Of a stretch of DNA of 12,473 bases, positions 1 through 7,376 are shown in pieces. The stretch is taken from assembly GCA_018609965.1 (NCBI GenBank), contig JAHENP010000272.1, positions 1-12,473 of the forward strand, read 5' to 3'. Every line of letters starts with the position of its first letter. Positions within the stretch are counted from its first letter, which is position 1. Source of the stretch: Haloferacaceae archaeon. GTDB taxonomy: Archaea; Halobacteriota; Halobacteria; Halobacteriales; Haloferacaceae. The translations under genes and the position numbers were made by a program. Below the pieces are notes generated by a model. It did no database searches. It saw only the letters and a program-made list of their open reading frames with translations, and was not told where the DNA came from.

Positions 1-914
1 GCACCCGGCACGCTCGGCGTATCGCGGTCGCCGTCCCAGTCGTCACCCGGCGAGTCCGCGGGTGGACGCTCCCCAGACTCGTCTCCGGGACTGTCGCCGT
101 CGGCCGCGCCTCCTCCCGTTGTCGAGTCGGAATCGCCCCCACCCGGCGAGTCGGGGTCGTCGTCCGCACGCGGGTCACTCTCACCGTCGGGGTCGTACGA
201 AAAGACGGCAGTGACGAGTAACACACCCAACGCGACCGGACCGTCACCGGTGAGTCCCACCCCTAACACGGACAACCCCAACACGCCGAGTGCGACCGCA
301 GAGCCAAACCGGAAGCGGTCGATGTCGACCCGACCACGCAGCCGCGGCCCGGCGACCGCGACGCCCAGCGCGAAGGTGACACCGACGCCGGCGGCGGCGG
401 CGGCGCTGGCCATCACCACCGGATCGGCGTTGACGACCAACTCCGCCCCGGTGGGTGACACCGAGGCGAGCAGCCCCAGCCCGATGATCGCACCCGGACT
501 CGGGAGGATTTCACCAATCTCCGCGGAGGCGGTCTTGGCGGCGACAGTCATGATCACGAGCGCCGCGAACCGCTCGAAAACCTCGAGGTTCAACACACTC
601 TCGATTGTCTGTGCCAGTGCGGCCTCCATCGCCGCCACGGGCAACAGGACGACTGCGAGCGTCAGAATCGCGGTGACGTGCTCGCGGGGAGTCCCGTCCA
701 TCTCCGCGAGAATCACTGCCATCGTCGCTGAGCCGCCGAAGATGAGGAGCCCGGTCTCGATAATTCCAGCCACCCCGGAGACTGCCCCTGCGATGACAAG
801 CGCCGGAAAGATTCCGTCGATCAACGGCAGCGCCATCACCGTCGCGAGCAACCGGGTGGGGCCGTCAACGAGCTGTTCGAGTCGGTAGGCGACGGGGTGT
901 CGTGAGGTACTCAT
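1..914 (-). CDS. DUF5794 family haloarchaeal membrane protein (C-terminus beyond window)
   Basis: An open frame runs from an ATG at 914 to the left edge, giving 304 residues without a stop, so the C-terminus is missing. The protein begins MSTSRHPVAYRLEQLVDG. It has about six hydrophobic stretches (roughly residues 22-50, 54-70, 80-100, 115-128, 141-155 and 168-190), then a pair at 203-240. From about residue 241 it becomes a hydrophilic Asp/Gly/Ser/Pro-rich tail, as is common for cytoplasmic tails in haloarchaea. The core segments LPLIDGIFPALV and FGGSATMAVILAEMDGTPRE match my memory of DUF5794, a haloarchaea-restricted integral membrane family of unknown function. No catalytic motif is visible. 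No TATA box precedes the ATG. A small ORF ends 3 nt upstream, so the gene is probably co-transcribed from the box near 1195. Codon use in the N-terminal half is somewhat less GC3-biased than in neighbouring genes. Family assignment is by recall; the function is unknown. Confidence 0.85.
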   Translation of the reverse strand, partial: MSTSRHPVAYRLEQLVDGPTRLLATVMALPLIDGIFPALVIAGAVSGVAGIIETGLLIFGGSATMAVILAEMDGTPREHVTAILTLAVVLLPVAAMEAALAQTIESVLNLEVFERFAALVIMTVAAKTASAEIGEILPSPGAIIGLGLLASVSPTGAELVVNADPVVMASAAAAAGVGVTFALGVAVAGPRLRGRVDIDRFRFGSAVALGVLGLSVLGVGLTGDGPVALGVLLVTAVFSYDPDGESDPRADDDPDSPGGGDSDSTTGGGAADGDSPGDESGERPPADSPGDDWDGDRDTPSVPG

Positions 915-917
915 CGA

Positions 918-1169
918 CTACCGATACGAGTGGGCCTCACCGGTGGCCGAACGGCGATATGGTGACGAGACGGCGGAGTCGGCGTGGCCACCAAACCCAA
1001 ACAGCCGCCATGTTCCGAGTGTTCGCGCATTCGCACCAATCTCCAGTGTTGCCGATTCCGCTGCGACACGCTCGTCGACGGTGCTGTGGTGCGCGGCAAT
1101 CTCGGACTGCATACACGTAGGGTGTTCCACCAGAGGAATAAGCGTTGTGTGAGATTCGGCCGCATACAC
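918..1169 (-). CDS. Small unrecognised ORF upstream of the DUF5794 gene
   Basis: This is an 83-residue frame if read from the GTG at 1169, or 91 residues from an ATG at 1193. I prefer the GTG: a TTTTAT box lies at 1192-1197, about 25 nt upstream, the usual haloarchaeal leaderless spacing, and the alternative ATG overlaps that box. The frame ends in TAG at 918-920, only 3 nt before the DUF5794 ATG, which suggests one transcript. The product (MYAAESHTTLIPLVEHPTCM at its start) is mildly acidic in its first half, and I recognise no domain, signal peptide or membrane segment. Local GC is clearly lower than in the flanking genes, and it uses codons such as CTT, ATT and CCT that haloarchaea tend to avoid. 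It may be an orphan gene, a decayed gene, or just a leader region for the DUF5794 transcript. Confidence 0.4.
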   Translation of the reverse strand: MYAAESHTTLIPLVEHPTCMQSEIAAHHSTVDERVAAESATLEIGANARTLGTWRLFGFGGHADSAVSSPYRRSATGEAHSYR

Positions 1170-1191
1170 CGAGTTCTCTTTGTCGATGTAC

Positions 1192-1197
1192 ATAAAA
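1192..1197 (-). promoter_or_regulatory. TATA-like box for the small ORF / DUF5794 unit
   Basis: On the minus strand the sequence reads CCTTTTATG. The AT-rich core TTTTAT is centred about 25 nt before the GTG at 1169. It is the only AT-rich element upstream of the DUF5794 gene, so it probably drives both minus-strand ORFs. No clear BRE was seen. The same bases read on the plus strand (CATAAAAGG) have no suitably placed gene start. Confidence 0.5.
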
Positions 1198-1335
1198 GGC
1201 GGCTACGGACGTTCACTCACAACCGGATCGTGATGTCGGATCGTCGCCACACCCGCCGCTTGCCCGACGGTTCCGGCCTCCCGTCGTAGTCGTGACACGA
1301 ACCACCACTCCCCGTGTCGGTCGTCCCTCGCAACG

Positions 1336-1342
1336 TTTTTAT
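1336..1342 (+). promoter_or_regulatory. TATA box of guaB
   Basis: TTTTTAT, in the context CAACGTTTTTATCG, lies about 26 nt upstream of the guaB ATG at 1365. This spacing predicts a leaderless or nearly leaderless mRNA and decides the start codon against the in-frame GTG at 1314, which lies upstream of the box. Confidence 0.7.
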
Positions 1343-1364
1343 CGTCGCCAGTCCCACCGACAAC

Positions 1365-2840
1365 ATGGCGAGCGAACCGTTCTCGGAGAAGCTCCGTGTT
1401 CCAGAGGCGTTGACCTTCGACGATGTACTGCTCCGTCCGGCAGAGAGTCGTGTCGAGCCAGACGAAGCAGACGTATCGACGAACGTGTCGCGCAACGTTG
1501 AGTTGAACCGCCCGGTGTTGTCGGCCGCGATGGACACCGTCACCGAGAGCGATCTCGCCATCGAGATGGCTCGTCGTGGCGGGTTGGGTGTGCTCCACCG
1601 CAACACCTCGTTGGACCAGATGGTCGCGGAGATCGAACGGGTGAAACGCGCCGACGAACTCGTGATCCGACGCGAGAACGTCGTCACCGCCGGCCCAGAC
1701 CAGACCATCCGCGACGTGGACACGATGATGGAACGGGAGGGAGTGTCCGGTGCGCCGGTGGTCGACGACACGGACCGCGTCCTGGGGATCATCTCCGGCA
1801 CGGACATCCGCCCGTATCTGGAGGTCGGGGAGTCCGACGCTGTCCGGGAGGCGATGACCGACGAGGTGATCACCGCACCCGAGTCCGTCGGCGCCCGCGA
1901 GGCACTGGAGCTGATGTACGACCACAAGATCGAGCGGGTGCCGGTCGTCGACAGCGACGAGCGGCTCGTCGGGCTGGTGACGATGCAGGGTGTGCTCCAA
2001 CGCCGCGAACACACGAACGCCGCCCGCGACGACACCGGCTCGCTGCGTGTCGGCGCCGCCGTCGGCCCGTTCGAGGAGGAACGCGCTGTCGCCGCCGACG
2101 AGGCGGGCGCGGACGTGTTGTTCATCGACTGTGCCCACGCCCACAACCTGAATGTCCTCGACGCGGCGGAGGCGATCACCGCGGAAGTCGAGGCAGACGT
2201 GGTCGTCGGCAATGTCGGCACCCGCGAGGCGGCAGCGGCGTGTGTCGGCTTCGCCGACGGGCTGAAGGTCGGAATCGGCCCGGGGTCGATCTGTACCACC
2301 CGAGTCGTCTCCGGCGCGGGGATGCCACAGATCACCGCCGTCGCCGAGGTAGCGGACGTGGCCGCCGACCACGACGTGCCCGTGATCGCCGACGGCGGGA
2401 TTCGCTACTCCGGTGACGCGATCAAGGCGATTGCGGCCGGCGCACACGCCGTGATGCTCGGCTCGTACTTCGCCGGCACGGAGGAGGCGCCGGGACGGGT
2501 CATCACGATGAACGGGAAACGGTACAAACAGTACCGCGGAATGGGGTCGGTCGGCGCGATGAGCGAGGGTGGCGGCGACCGCTACCTGAAAGACGAGGAC
2601 GACGACGACTTCGTCCCCGAAGGTGTTGAGGCCGCGACACCGTACAAGGGGCCGCTCGCGTCGGAGCTTCACCAGCTCGTCGGTGGGATGCGCTCCGGCA
2701 TGGGGTACGTCGGCGCCGAGACGCTCGACGAGGTGCGCGAGACCGCCGAGTTTGTCCGTGTCTCACAGGCCGGCCAGACCGAAGGCCACCCACACGACGT
2801 GACGATCACCGACGAGGCGCCGAACTACTCGCCGGAGTGA
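1365..2840 (+). CDS. guaB: Inosine-5'-monophosphate dehydrogenase
   Basis: The enzyme oxidises IMP to XMP with NAD+, the committed step of guanine nucleotide synthesis, in the cytoplasm. The product has 491 residues, the normal length for CBS-containing IMPDH. An N-terminal strand with LTFDDVLLRP is followed by a tandem CBS (Bateman) module at about 103-213. The TIM barrel then resumes and carries the IMP/catalytic loop GIGPGSICTTR with nucleophile Cys310, and the phosphate-binding segment IADGGIRYSG (341-350). YRGMGSVGAM follows, then the mobile flap with Arg406-Tyr407, the pair that activates water in this family. The flap has a short acidic run (KDEDDDDF, 409-416). IDCAHAHN (254-261) replaces the common bacterial IDSSQGN; I recall this as normal in haloarchaea. 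The ATG at 1365 is chosen because the TATA box sits about 26 nt before it. It is monocistronic and converges with the pilus-like operon, 43 bp away. Identification is secure. Confidence 0.97.
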   Translation: MASEPFSEKLRVPEALTFDDVLLRPAESRVEPDEADVSTNVSRNVELNRPVLSAAMDTVTESDLAIEMARRGGLGVLHRNTSLDQMVAEIERVKRADELVIRRENVVTAGPDQTIRDVDTMMEREGVSGAPVVDDTDRVLGIISGTDIRPYLEVGESDAVREAMTDEVITAPESVGAREALELMYDHKIERVPVVDSDERLVGLVTMQGVLQRREHTNAARDDTGSLRVGAAVGPFEEERAVAADEAGADVLFIDCAHAHNLNVLDAAEAITAEVEADVVVGNVGTREAAAACVGFADGLKVGIGPGSICTTRVVSGAGMPQITAVAEVADVAADHDVPVIADGGIRYSGDAIKAIAAGAHAVMLGSYFAGTEEAPGRVITMNGKRYKQYRGMGSVGAMSEGGGDRYLKDEDDDDFVPEGVEAATPYKGPLASELHQLVGGMRSGMGYVGAETLDEVRETAEFVRVSQAGQTEGHPHDVTITDEAPNYSPE

Positions 2841-2883
2841 CGCTGCGCGACCTGAACGACTCGCCGGAGGCGCCACGCGGCGC

Positions 2884-4704
2884 TCAGACGAGTAGTCCCG
2901 TCACCCACGTCGCGGCGAGAAACGTCGCGGTCGCGGCCGTCAGACTCCGACCGACGCGGTAGCCGACCCGCGACCGGTCGAGCCCGGCGCGCAACCCGAC
3001 GGCGAGTGTCGGCAACACGACCGCCAACACCAACACGTACACACCGACGGCGGTGCCGACGGTCGCCGCAGACAGCGTCGTTCCGTCGCCGACGGCCGAC
3101 GCGGCCGAGAGCCCGTCGAGCCCGCTCGCGAGTGCGACAGTCGCCCCACCGACGAGCGGGCCGAACACTGCTGCCGTCTGTTCCAGTGTGTCTGTCACAG
3201 TCGCGACTGCACGCCGTGCCTGGCGTTCGTGATCACGGAGTGTGTCGAGTCGTTCCGCCTCCGTCGTGAGGAGTTCACCGGCCGGTGGCCCCGCTTCCGC
3301 GGCCACCGCCAACAGTGTCGCGGTCGCCCGTCCGGTCGCGGTCGGCGTCCGGACGAACGGACCGGCGTCGCCACAGAACGCTCGCTCTAGGTCGACACCC
3401 AGCGTCCGTCGCCGCCGTCCTGCGGCCGCGAACGCTTCGCCGACCGGCCCCGGGAGCCGTTCGCCAGCCGTGGTGACGGCCCGTTCGACGGCCGCCCCGC
3501 CGGCGACCCGGCGCCCGACCAACGCGAGCGCATCGGGCAACCCACGTTCCAACTCGACGACCCGCGCCCGGAGCGACTGTGTCGGACGGAACCAGGCGAG
3601 CGACGCCCACCCGAGCCCGAACCCAGTCGCCACGGGGACTGCGGCCCACTCACCAACGGCGACCGTCGCGACGAGCCACCCTGTCGTCGCTCCCCCGACC
3701 GCGGCGAACACGGTGCGCCGGCGGGTCGACGGCAACGACGGGTGGGTCCGCGGGAGACGAGGCGGCGGGAACGCGACCGGCCGGTCGAGGAGGATCCACG
3801 CGCTGGCGACGACGACGACCGCCGGTAGTAGGAGATCGTAGGCGACGACGAAACCAACCGGACCGACAGGGAGTCCGGCGACGGACGCGGCCGGAACCGC
3901 GCCGACCAACGCTAACGGGAGCAGGACACAACCCGCGTACAACGCCGTCACCGGGCCGCGGATCGAGGCCGCAAACGACGCGGCACGCGTCTCGACCACG
4001 TCACCGACGGCCGCGACGGCTCTGTCGAGTGTCTGCTCGCGCAGCCCGGGTGGTGCGTCTGTCGCCGCCAACAACAACGCGACTGAGCGGTCCAGTGCCG
4101 GGAACCACGGCCGCCAGTCGGCCGCCCACTCGTCGAGCCCCGTTCCGGCCGTCGCCCGGGCGGCGTCCGCGTGTCGGGCGAGTGAGCCCGCGAGTGGCCC
4201 CTCGCCGACCCGGCCGGCGAACGCCGCCGCACGCTCGGGTGGCGCACCGAGCCGGAGTCTGACGGCGACGAGCCCGATAAGCGTCGCGGCCGTGCCGAGG
4301 GCGCGTGTCCGTCGGAACGTCGCCACCCACACCGGAACGCGGTGGACCGTGTGTGTAGTCGTGAGTCCGACGACGGCCGGTGTGACGACACTCCACGCCG
4401 GGGCCTCGGTCGTCACCCACGCCACGCAGACCGCGCCAGCCGCTAGCGTCCCTGCACAGACGCCGGTGACGTAGCCGACCGCGACGACCAGATCTGCCGT
4501 CTCGTCGGTCCGGGTGGATGTCGTCTTGTCGACACGAGTGGATGCCGTCTCGTCGGTGCCGGTGGGTGCCGTTCCGTTGCTCTCGACTGTGGTCGTCCCA
4601 CCAGTGAGGAACCGAACCGCTCGACAGAGTTCCCTGCTGGCGGTCGGCTCCCGCGGCCAGACGGCGGCGACGACCGCGAGAAGCCGGAGGAGAGACCGGT
4701 TCAC
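2884..4704 (-). CDS. TadC/PilC-type platform protein of a type IV pilus-like secretion system (T2SSF)
   Basis: This is the polytopic membrane platform that, in type IV pilus and archaellum systems, sits over the hexameric ATPase and couples it to subunit insertion or extraction. The 606-residue product has a short hydrophobic N-terminus, a hydrophilic linker (about 36-70) and membrane helices at about 75-98 and 104-120. A cytoplasmic helical half-domain follows (about 140-245), then helices (252-305), a second pair (331-371) and a second cytoplasmic half-domain (378-500, containing ELERGLPDALALVGRRVAGG). C-terminal helices lie at 510-530, 546-570 and 587-605. Two T2SSF-like halves are typical of archaeal PilC/FlaJ proteins. 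It starts with GTG, whose bases overlap the stop of the upstream ATPase gene (GTGA, 4701-4704), so translation is probably coupled. It is the last gene of the operon. The linker holds three 8-residue repeats. Which pilus it serves is unknown. Confidence 0.88.
   Translation of the reverse strand: MNRSLLRLLAVVAAVWPREPTASRELCRAVRFLTGGTTTVESNGTAPTGTDETASTRVDKTTSTRTDETADLVVAVGYVTGVCAGTLAAGAVCVAWVTTEAPAWSVVTPAVVGLTTTHTVHRVPVWVATFRRTRALGTAATLIGLVAVRLRLGAPPERAAAFAGRVGEGPLAGSLARHADAARATAGTGLDEWAADWRPWFPALDRSVALLLAATDAPPGLREQTLDRAVAAVGDVVETRAASFAASIRGPVTALYAGCVLLPLALVGAVPAASVAGLPVGPVGFVVAYDLLLPAVVVVASAWILLDRPVAFPPPRLPRTHPSLPSTRRRTVFAAVGGATTGWLVATVAVGEWAAVPVATGFGLGWASLAWFRPTQSLRARVVELERGLPDALALVGRRVAGGAAVERAVTTAGERLPGPVGEAFAAAGRRRRTLGVDLERAFCGDAGPFVRTPTATGRATATLLAVAAEAGPPAGELLTTEAERLDTLRDHERQARRAVATVTDTLEQTAAVFGPLVGGATVALASGLDGLSAASAVGDGTTLSAATVGTAVGVYVLVLAVVLPTLAVGLRAGLDRSRVGYRVGRSLTAATATFLAATWVTGLLV
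4499..4570. repeat. Three 24-bp tandem repeats inside the platform-protein gene
   Basis: Three units, at 4499-4522, 4523-4546 and 4547-4570, follow the plus-strand pattern GTCTCGTCGGT....GGTGGATGCC with a few substitutions. They keep frame and encode three octapeptides in the N-terminal linker of the platform protein (residues 46-69): APTGTDET, ASTRVDKT and TSTRTDET. The consensus is [AT]-[SP]-T-[RG]-[TV]-D-[EK]-T. The repeat is Thr/Asp-rich and hydrophilic and lies just before the first clear membrane pair. It looks like an expandable linker rather than a folded domain. Confidence 0.8.
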
Positions 4705-6566
4705 GGCCGGTTCGCCTCCCCGCCAGCTCCTGTCTGGCCGGCGGCGACGAGCCGGTCGAGACGCTCCGTCCGGGCCGCGAGCGCGTCGAGCGTCTCTGCA
4801 TACGACTCGTCGGGGTCAGTCAGCGACGACAACAGCCGGCTGTCCCCTCGCCGCACGACACCGGTCGCACCGTCGCGGTCGAACAACGTCCGGAACCGAA
4901 CGTCACAGTCGTCCCCGTTGCCGCCCGCCCGCACTTCTTCGAGTGTGGCGAGCCGGTGGTCCGGCGCCAACGAGACGACGAACTCCGTCGCGGCGAACGC
5001 CGACGGTGCGACACCCAGATCCGCGACGACCCGTTCGCGGACGCCAGCGGCGTCTGTCCCGTGGATCGTCCCGAGGACGGCGTCGGCGGCCGCACCGACC
5101 CGCATCGCCTCGTACAACGCCGCCGCCTCCGTCCCCCGGACCTCGCCGACGACGAGCGCACCGTCACCTAATCGGAGTGCCGTCCGCACTGCGTCCGTCG
5201 GGGTGAACGTCGCATCTGCCCCGCTCTCGGCGTGGAGACGCTGTACGTCTCGGTCCCGGCTCTGGAGCGCCGCGACCGGTAGCTCCGGGGTGTCTTCGAT
5301 CACGACAGTCCGGACAGTCGGGGGAAGCGCCCACAGCAACGCCCCGAGTGTGGTCGTTTTTCCCGCGCCGCGTGGGCCGGCGACGAGACCGGCACCGCCA
5401 CGCTCGACGGCCAACGACAACAGTGCGGCCGCGCGTGTCGGCATGGTTCCGGCCGCGACGAGCCGGGGGAGTGTCCACGGCTCACTCGCGTGGTCCCGTC
5501 TGAGTGCGAACGCCGGCCCGTCGCTGGCCGGTTCGTCGACGGCAGCGACACGGACCCCGTCGAGCGTGGCGTCTGCCGTCGGCTGTGCCCGCGAGAGCCC
5601 GCCGCCGGCGGCCCGCACCCGCGAGGCGAGTGTCCGGGTGTCAGCCGCCGACAGCCGAACGTTCGTCTCTGCCGACCGGCCGTCGACGCCGACCCGGACG
5701 GGCGTCTCCGACACTGGTGCAGTGAGCCAGATGTCACTGACGCCCGGGACGACGAGCAGGTCTGCCAGCAACCCCAGCCCACGGGTGTGGCGGCGGAGGA
5801 GAGTGGTGAGTCGTTCCGTCGGTGTCGACTCCGTCGCGACCCCACGAACGGCCGACGCGACGGCACGCTCGGGCGACTGATCGACGGTCGTCCCGGTCGC
5901 CAGCCGTTCACGCGCCGCCGCGAGCGTTCGGCGTGCCGCGGCGTCGAGTGTTGTCGACGCCGGCGTCAGGTGGAGTTGGTCGAACCCACCCGTCCGTGCC
6001 GTCCGGCGCGCGACACCGCCGGTGTCGAGTTCCCACTCGTCGTCGGGGTCGTCGGGTGGGTCTGCGGGAGTGACACGACCCAGCGAGCCGACCGGTGCCA
6101 CCGTCGGGCGGAACAACTGCTCGTAGTCGACCGGACGGTCGTGGCTCACACACGCCGACAGCCCGGTCGTCGCGGCCGCGCTGGCGACCGGCCCGGCCCG
6201 ACCGATTGCGGCCCGTGCCGCGCCGATTGGGTCACCCAGTGCACGCTCGGCGAGCTGTCGGTCCCGGTCGGACACCCGGTCGTGGAACCGGCCGGCCGCA
6301 CGGAGTGTCGCCGCACCACGCCCGGTGTACGTGCGGACGAGCCCCGCCTGTGTGACGGCGACGGTGGTCGTCGCCGTCTCCGCGAGCCGCCGGGCGACCC
6401 GCCGGCGACAGGCCGGTGCCGTCGCCAGGACACCCTCGCCCGGACAGCCGTCCGCGTCGGCGGTCAGCCGTGGCTCGCTCACACCAGCCGGGCGATCGAC
6501 CGTGACTGTACACCCGCAGTCCTCGTCGGCCGTCCCCGACCGGAGCCGCTCGATGAGCCCCAACAC
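4701..6566 (-). CDS. Type II/IV secretion (PilB/TadA-type) hexameric ATPase
   Basis: This is a cytoplasmic motor ATPase expected to power pilus or pseudopilus assembly with the platform protein encoded immediately downstream. The 621-residue product has a haloarchaeal N-terminal region (1-200) with cysteines at 17, 19, 41 and 53, then the secretion-ATPase core. Visible motifs are Walker A GPRGAGKT (397-404), Asp box VVIEDTPEL (421-429), Walker B VVGEVRG (472-478, Glu475) and His box TIHGTD (500-505). The N2-type segment VPGVSDIWLTAPV (273-285) precedes them. The frame stays open upstream to 6803, but that part is Arg/Pro-rich and lies across DUF7311. The GTG at 6566 is chosen because it stands exactly 23 nt after a TTCAAGT box, the same geometry as two other genes here, and because MLGLIERL resembles the homologue N-termini I recall. 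The stop overlaps the next gene's GTG start. The family is certain; substrate and pilus type are not. Confidence 0.92.
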   Translation of the reverse strand: MLGLIERLRSGTADEDCGCTVTVDRPAGVSEPRLTADADGCPGEGVLATAPACRRRVARRLAETATTTVAVTQAGLVRTYTGRGAATLRAAGRFHDRVSDRDRQLAERALGDPIGAARAAIGRAGPVASAAATTGLSACVSHDRPVDYEQLFRPTVAPVGSLGRVTPADPPDDPDDEWELDTGGVARRTARTGGFDQLHLTPASTTLDAAARRTLAAARERLATGTTVDQSPERAVASAVRGVATESTPTERLTTLLRRHTRGLGLLADLLVVPGVSDIWLTAPVSETPVRVGVDGRSAETNVRLSAADTRTLASRVRAAGGGLSRAQPTADATLDGVRVAAVDEPASDGPAFALRRDHASEPWTLPRLVAAGTMPTRAAALLSLAVERGGAGLVAGPRGAGKTTTLGALLWALPPTVRTVVIEDTPELPVAALQSRDRDVQRLHAESGADATFTPTDAVRTALRLGDGALVVGEVRGTEAAALYEAMRVGAAADAVLGTIHGTDAAGVRERVVADLGVAPSAFAATEFVVSLAPDHRLATLEEVRAGGNGDDCDVRFRTLFDRDGATGVVRRGDSRLLSSLTDPDESYAETLDALAARTERLDRLVAAGQTGAGGEANRP

Positions 6567-7060
6567 GGGGTGGGTGGTCCCGGCACCGTACTTGAATCCT
6601 CGGTGACGACGAGCGTCGGCCGGCCGTCGTGGCGCCACAGTCGGAGCGTGACCACACTGACGCGGGCTGACACAGCCGCTCCGGTGTCTCCGTCTCTGGC
6701 CAGCCGGGGCCCGAGCGCGACCTGCACGGGGAACCGAGCCGTCACGCGCCGCCGAACACCACCGACACGCGCGGTGATCACGATTCCCCGTGGCCCGCGA
6801 CACCGGAGCCGGAGTCTGTGGACGGCCGCTCGCGTCGGTGACGGTGGCGGCACCGTCAGTTCGACGCGCCGCCGTGCGCCGGCCACGTGTCGAGGGACGG
6901 GGGTGGCCGTCCGTGCCAACGCCGTGCCCGCTCGTGTCAGGTCGACCGTGACGCGGTCAAGTGCGGCGGTCGCCCGGGCAGTCCGCGCGTCGTGGACTGC
7001 GGGTCGTGCGGCGGCGACGAGCGCGACGGCAACGACCACCGTCAGGACGACACGGATCAC
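6479..7060 (-). CDS. DUF7311-like membrane-anchored protein, overlapping the ATPase start
   Basis: The frame encodes 193 residues from a GTG at 7060. Residues 3-19 (RVVLTVVVAVALVAAAR) form one hydrophobic N-terminal helix followed by a mostly beta-like, unusually Arg-rich exterior region, so the protein is probably anchored with the bulk outside, somewhat like a minor pseudopilin. I recall proteins of this type (DUF7311) preceding PilB-like ATPases in haloarchaeal operons; no function is established to my knowledge. The start overlaps the stop of the upstream DUF7310 gene (GTGA, 7057-7060). The frame reads through the ATPase promoter and overlaps 88 bp of the ATPase gene. The last 45 or so residues (after TLVVTED) look like out-of-frame translation, so the ancestral stop may have been lost or there is a frameshift near 6600. 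The low acidity is odd for a haloarchaeon. Confidence 0.65.
   Translation of the reverse strand: MIRVVLTVVVAVALVAAARPAVHDARTARATAALDRVTVDLTRAGTALARTATPVPRHVAGARRRVELTVPPPSPTRAAVHRLRLRCRGPRGIVITARVGGVRRRVTARFPVQVALGPRLARDGDTGAAVSARVSVVTLRLWRHDGRPTLVVTEDSSTVPGPPTPCWGSSSGSGRGRPTRTAGVQSRSIARLV
6590..6596 (-). promoter_or_regulatory. Internal promoter element (TTCAAGT) for the ATPase gene
   Basis: On the minus strand TTCAAGT is followed by ACGGTGCCGGGACCA, with GTG (6566) exactly 23 nt after the heptamer. Its centre is about 27 nt from the start codon, as expected for a TATA-like box and a leaderless transcript. The element lies inside the 3' part of the DUF7311 frame. It closely resembles the element at 7377-7383 upstream of the operon. 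Confidence 0.55.
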
Positions 7061-7353
7061 CGCTTGCCCCCACCGGTCGAATCCGGGTGGTCGTCTGGCG
7101 AGTCGGTGTCGCCTGTGTTCTGTCGGTCGTGTTCTGTCGTCCGTTCCTGCCGGTCGCGTTCGATCCGATCGACGGCCGCCAACGCGGCGTCCGCGCGCCG
7201 GCCGACGCTCGCGACCGCCCCACGCCGTCCACCGACGTACCCCCGGAGCGCCTGGACAGCCGCCTCTAGGTCAGTCAGCCGACCGTCGAGTTCGTCTAGT
7301 CGGGCGGCAACGTCGGACTGATCGCGCGACGGTGTCTGGTGATCGTCCGTCAC
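7057..7353 (-). CDS. DUF7310 coiled-coil protein, first gene of the secretion operon
   Basis: This is a 98-residue soluble protein. Residues 13-38 (VAARLDELDGRLTDLEAAVQ onward) show heptad-like spacing of hydrophobic residues, and a second helix covers about 48-70 (ADAALAAVDRIERDR). The C-terminal 25 residues are polar and disordered-looking (NTGDTDSPDDHPDS). The RGYVGG segment (37-42) between the helices fits my recollection of DUF7310, a haloarchaeal coiled-coil family encoded beside PilB/PilC-like genes. Its role is unknown; a structural or regulatory partner of the secretion ATPase is inference. The GTG start at 7353 lies exactly 23 nt after the TTGAAGT box. The frame could also start at TTG 7383 inside that box, which is unlikely. 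Its TGA overlaps the next gene's GTG, so the two are translationally coupled. Confidence 0.75.
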   Translation of the reverse strand: MTDDHQTPSRDQSDVAARLDELDGRLTDLEAAVQALRGYVGGRRGAVASVGRRADAALAAVDRIERDRQERTTEHDRQNTGDTDSPDDHPDSTGGGKR

Positions 7354-7376
7354 GGCCCGTCTGGCCCCGGCACCAC

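Noticed and set aside
984..1289. Plus-strand ORF with a Cys-rich start (KPKQPPCSECSRIRTNLQCC)
   Set aside because: The CxxC-like pattern is tempting, but the protein is strongly basic, runs across the divergent promoter region, and has no TATA box at a suitable distance.
1314..1364. Alternative guaB start at GTG 1314
   Set aside because: It lies upstream of the TATA box, so it would not be in the predicted transcript.
1203..2672. 489-residue open frame antisense to guaB
   Set aside because: It is a shadow created by GC-rich codon bias opposite a certain gene. It has no promoter and its composition is rich in His, Arg and Val, unlike real haloarchaeal proteins.
2841..2883. Possible bidirectional terminator between guaB and the platform gene
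   Set aside because: No T-run or A-run on either strand and no convincing hairpin in the 43 bp.
6567..6803. N-terminal extension of the secretion ATPase to 6803
   Set aside because: The added 79 residues are Arg/Pro/His-rich, lie within DUF7311 in another frame and include the promoter element. The GTG at 6566 fits both spacing and recalled homologues.
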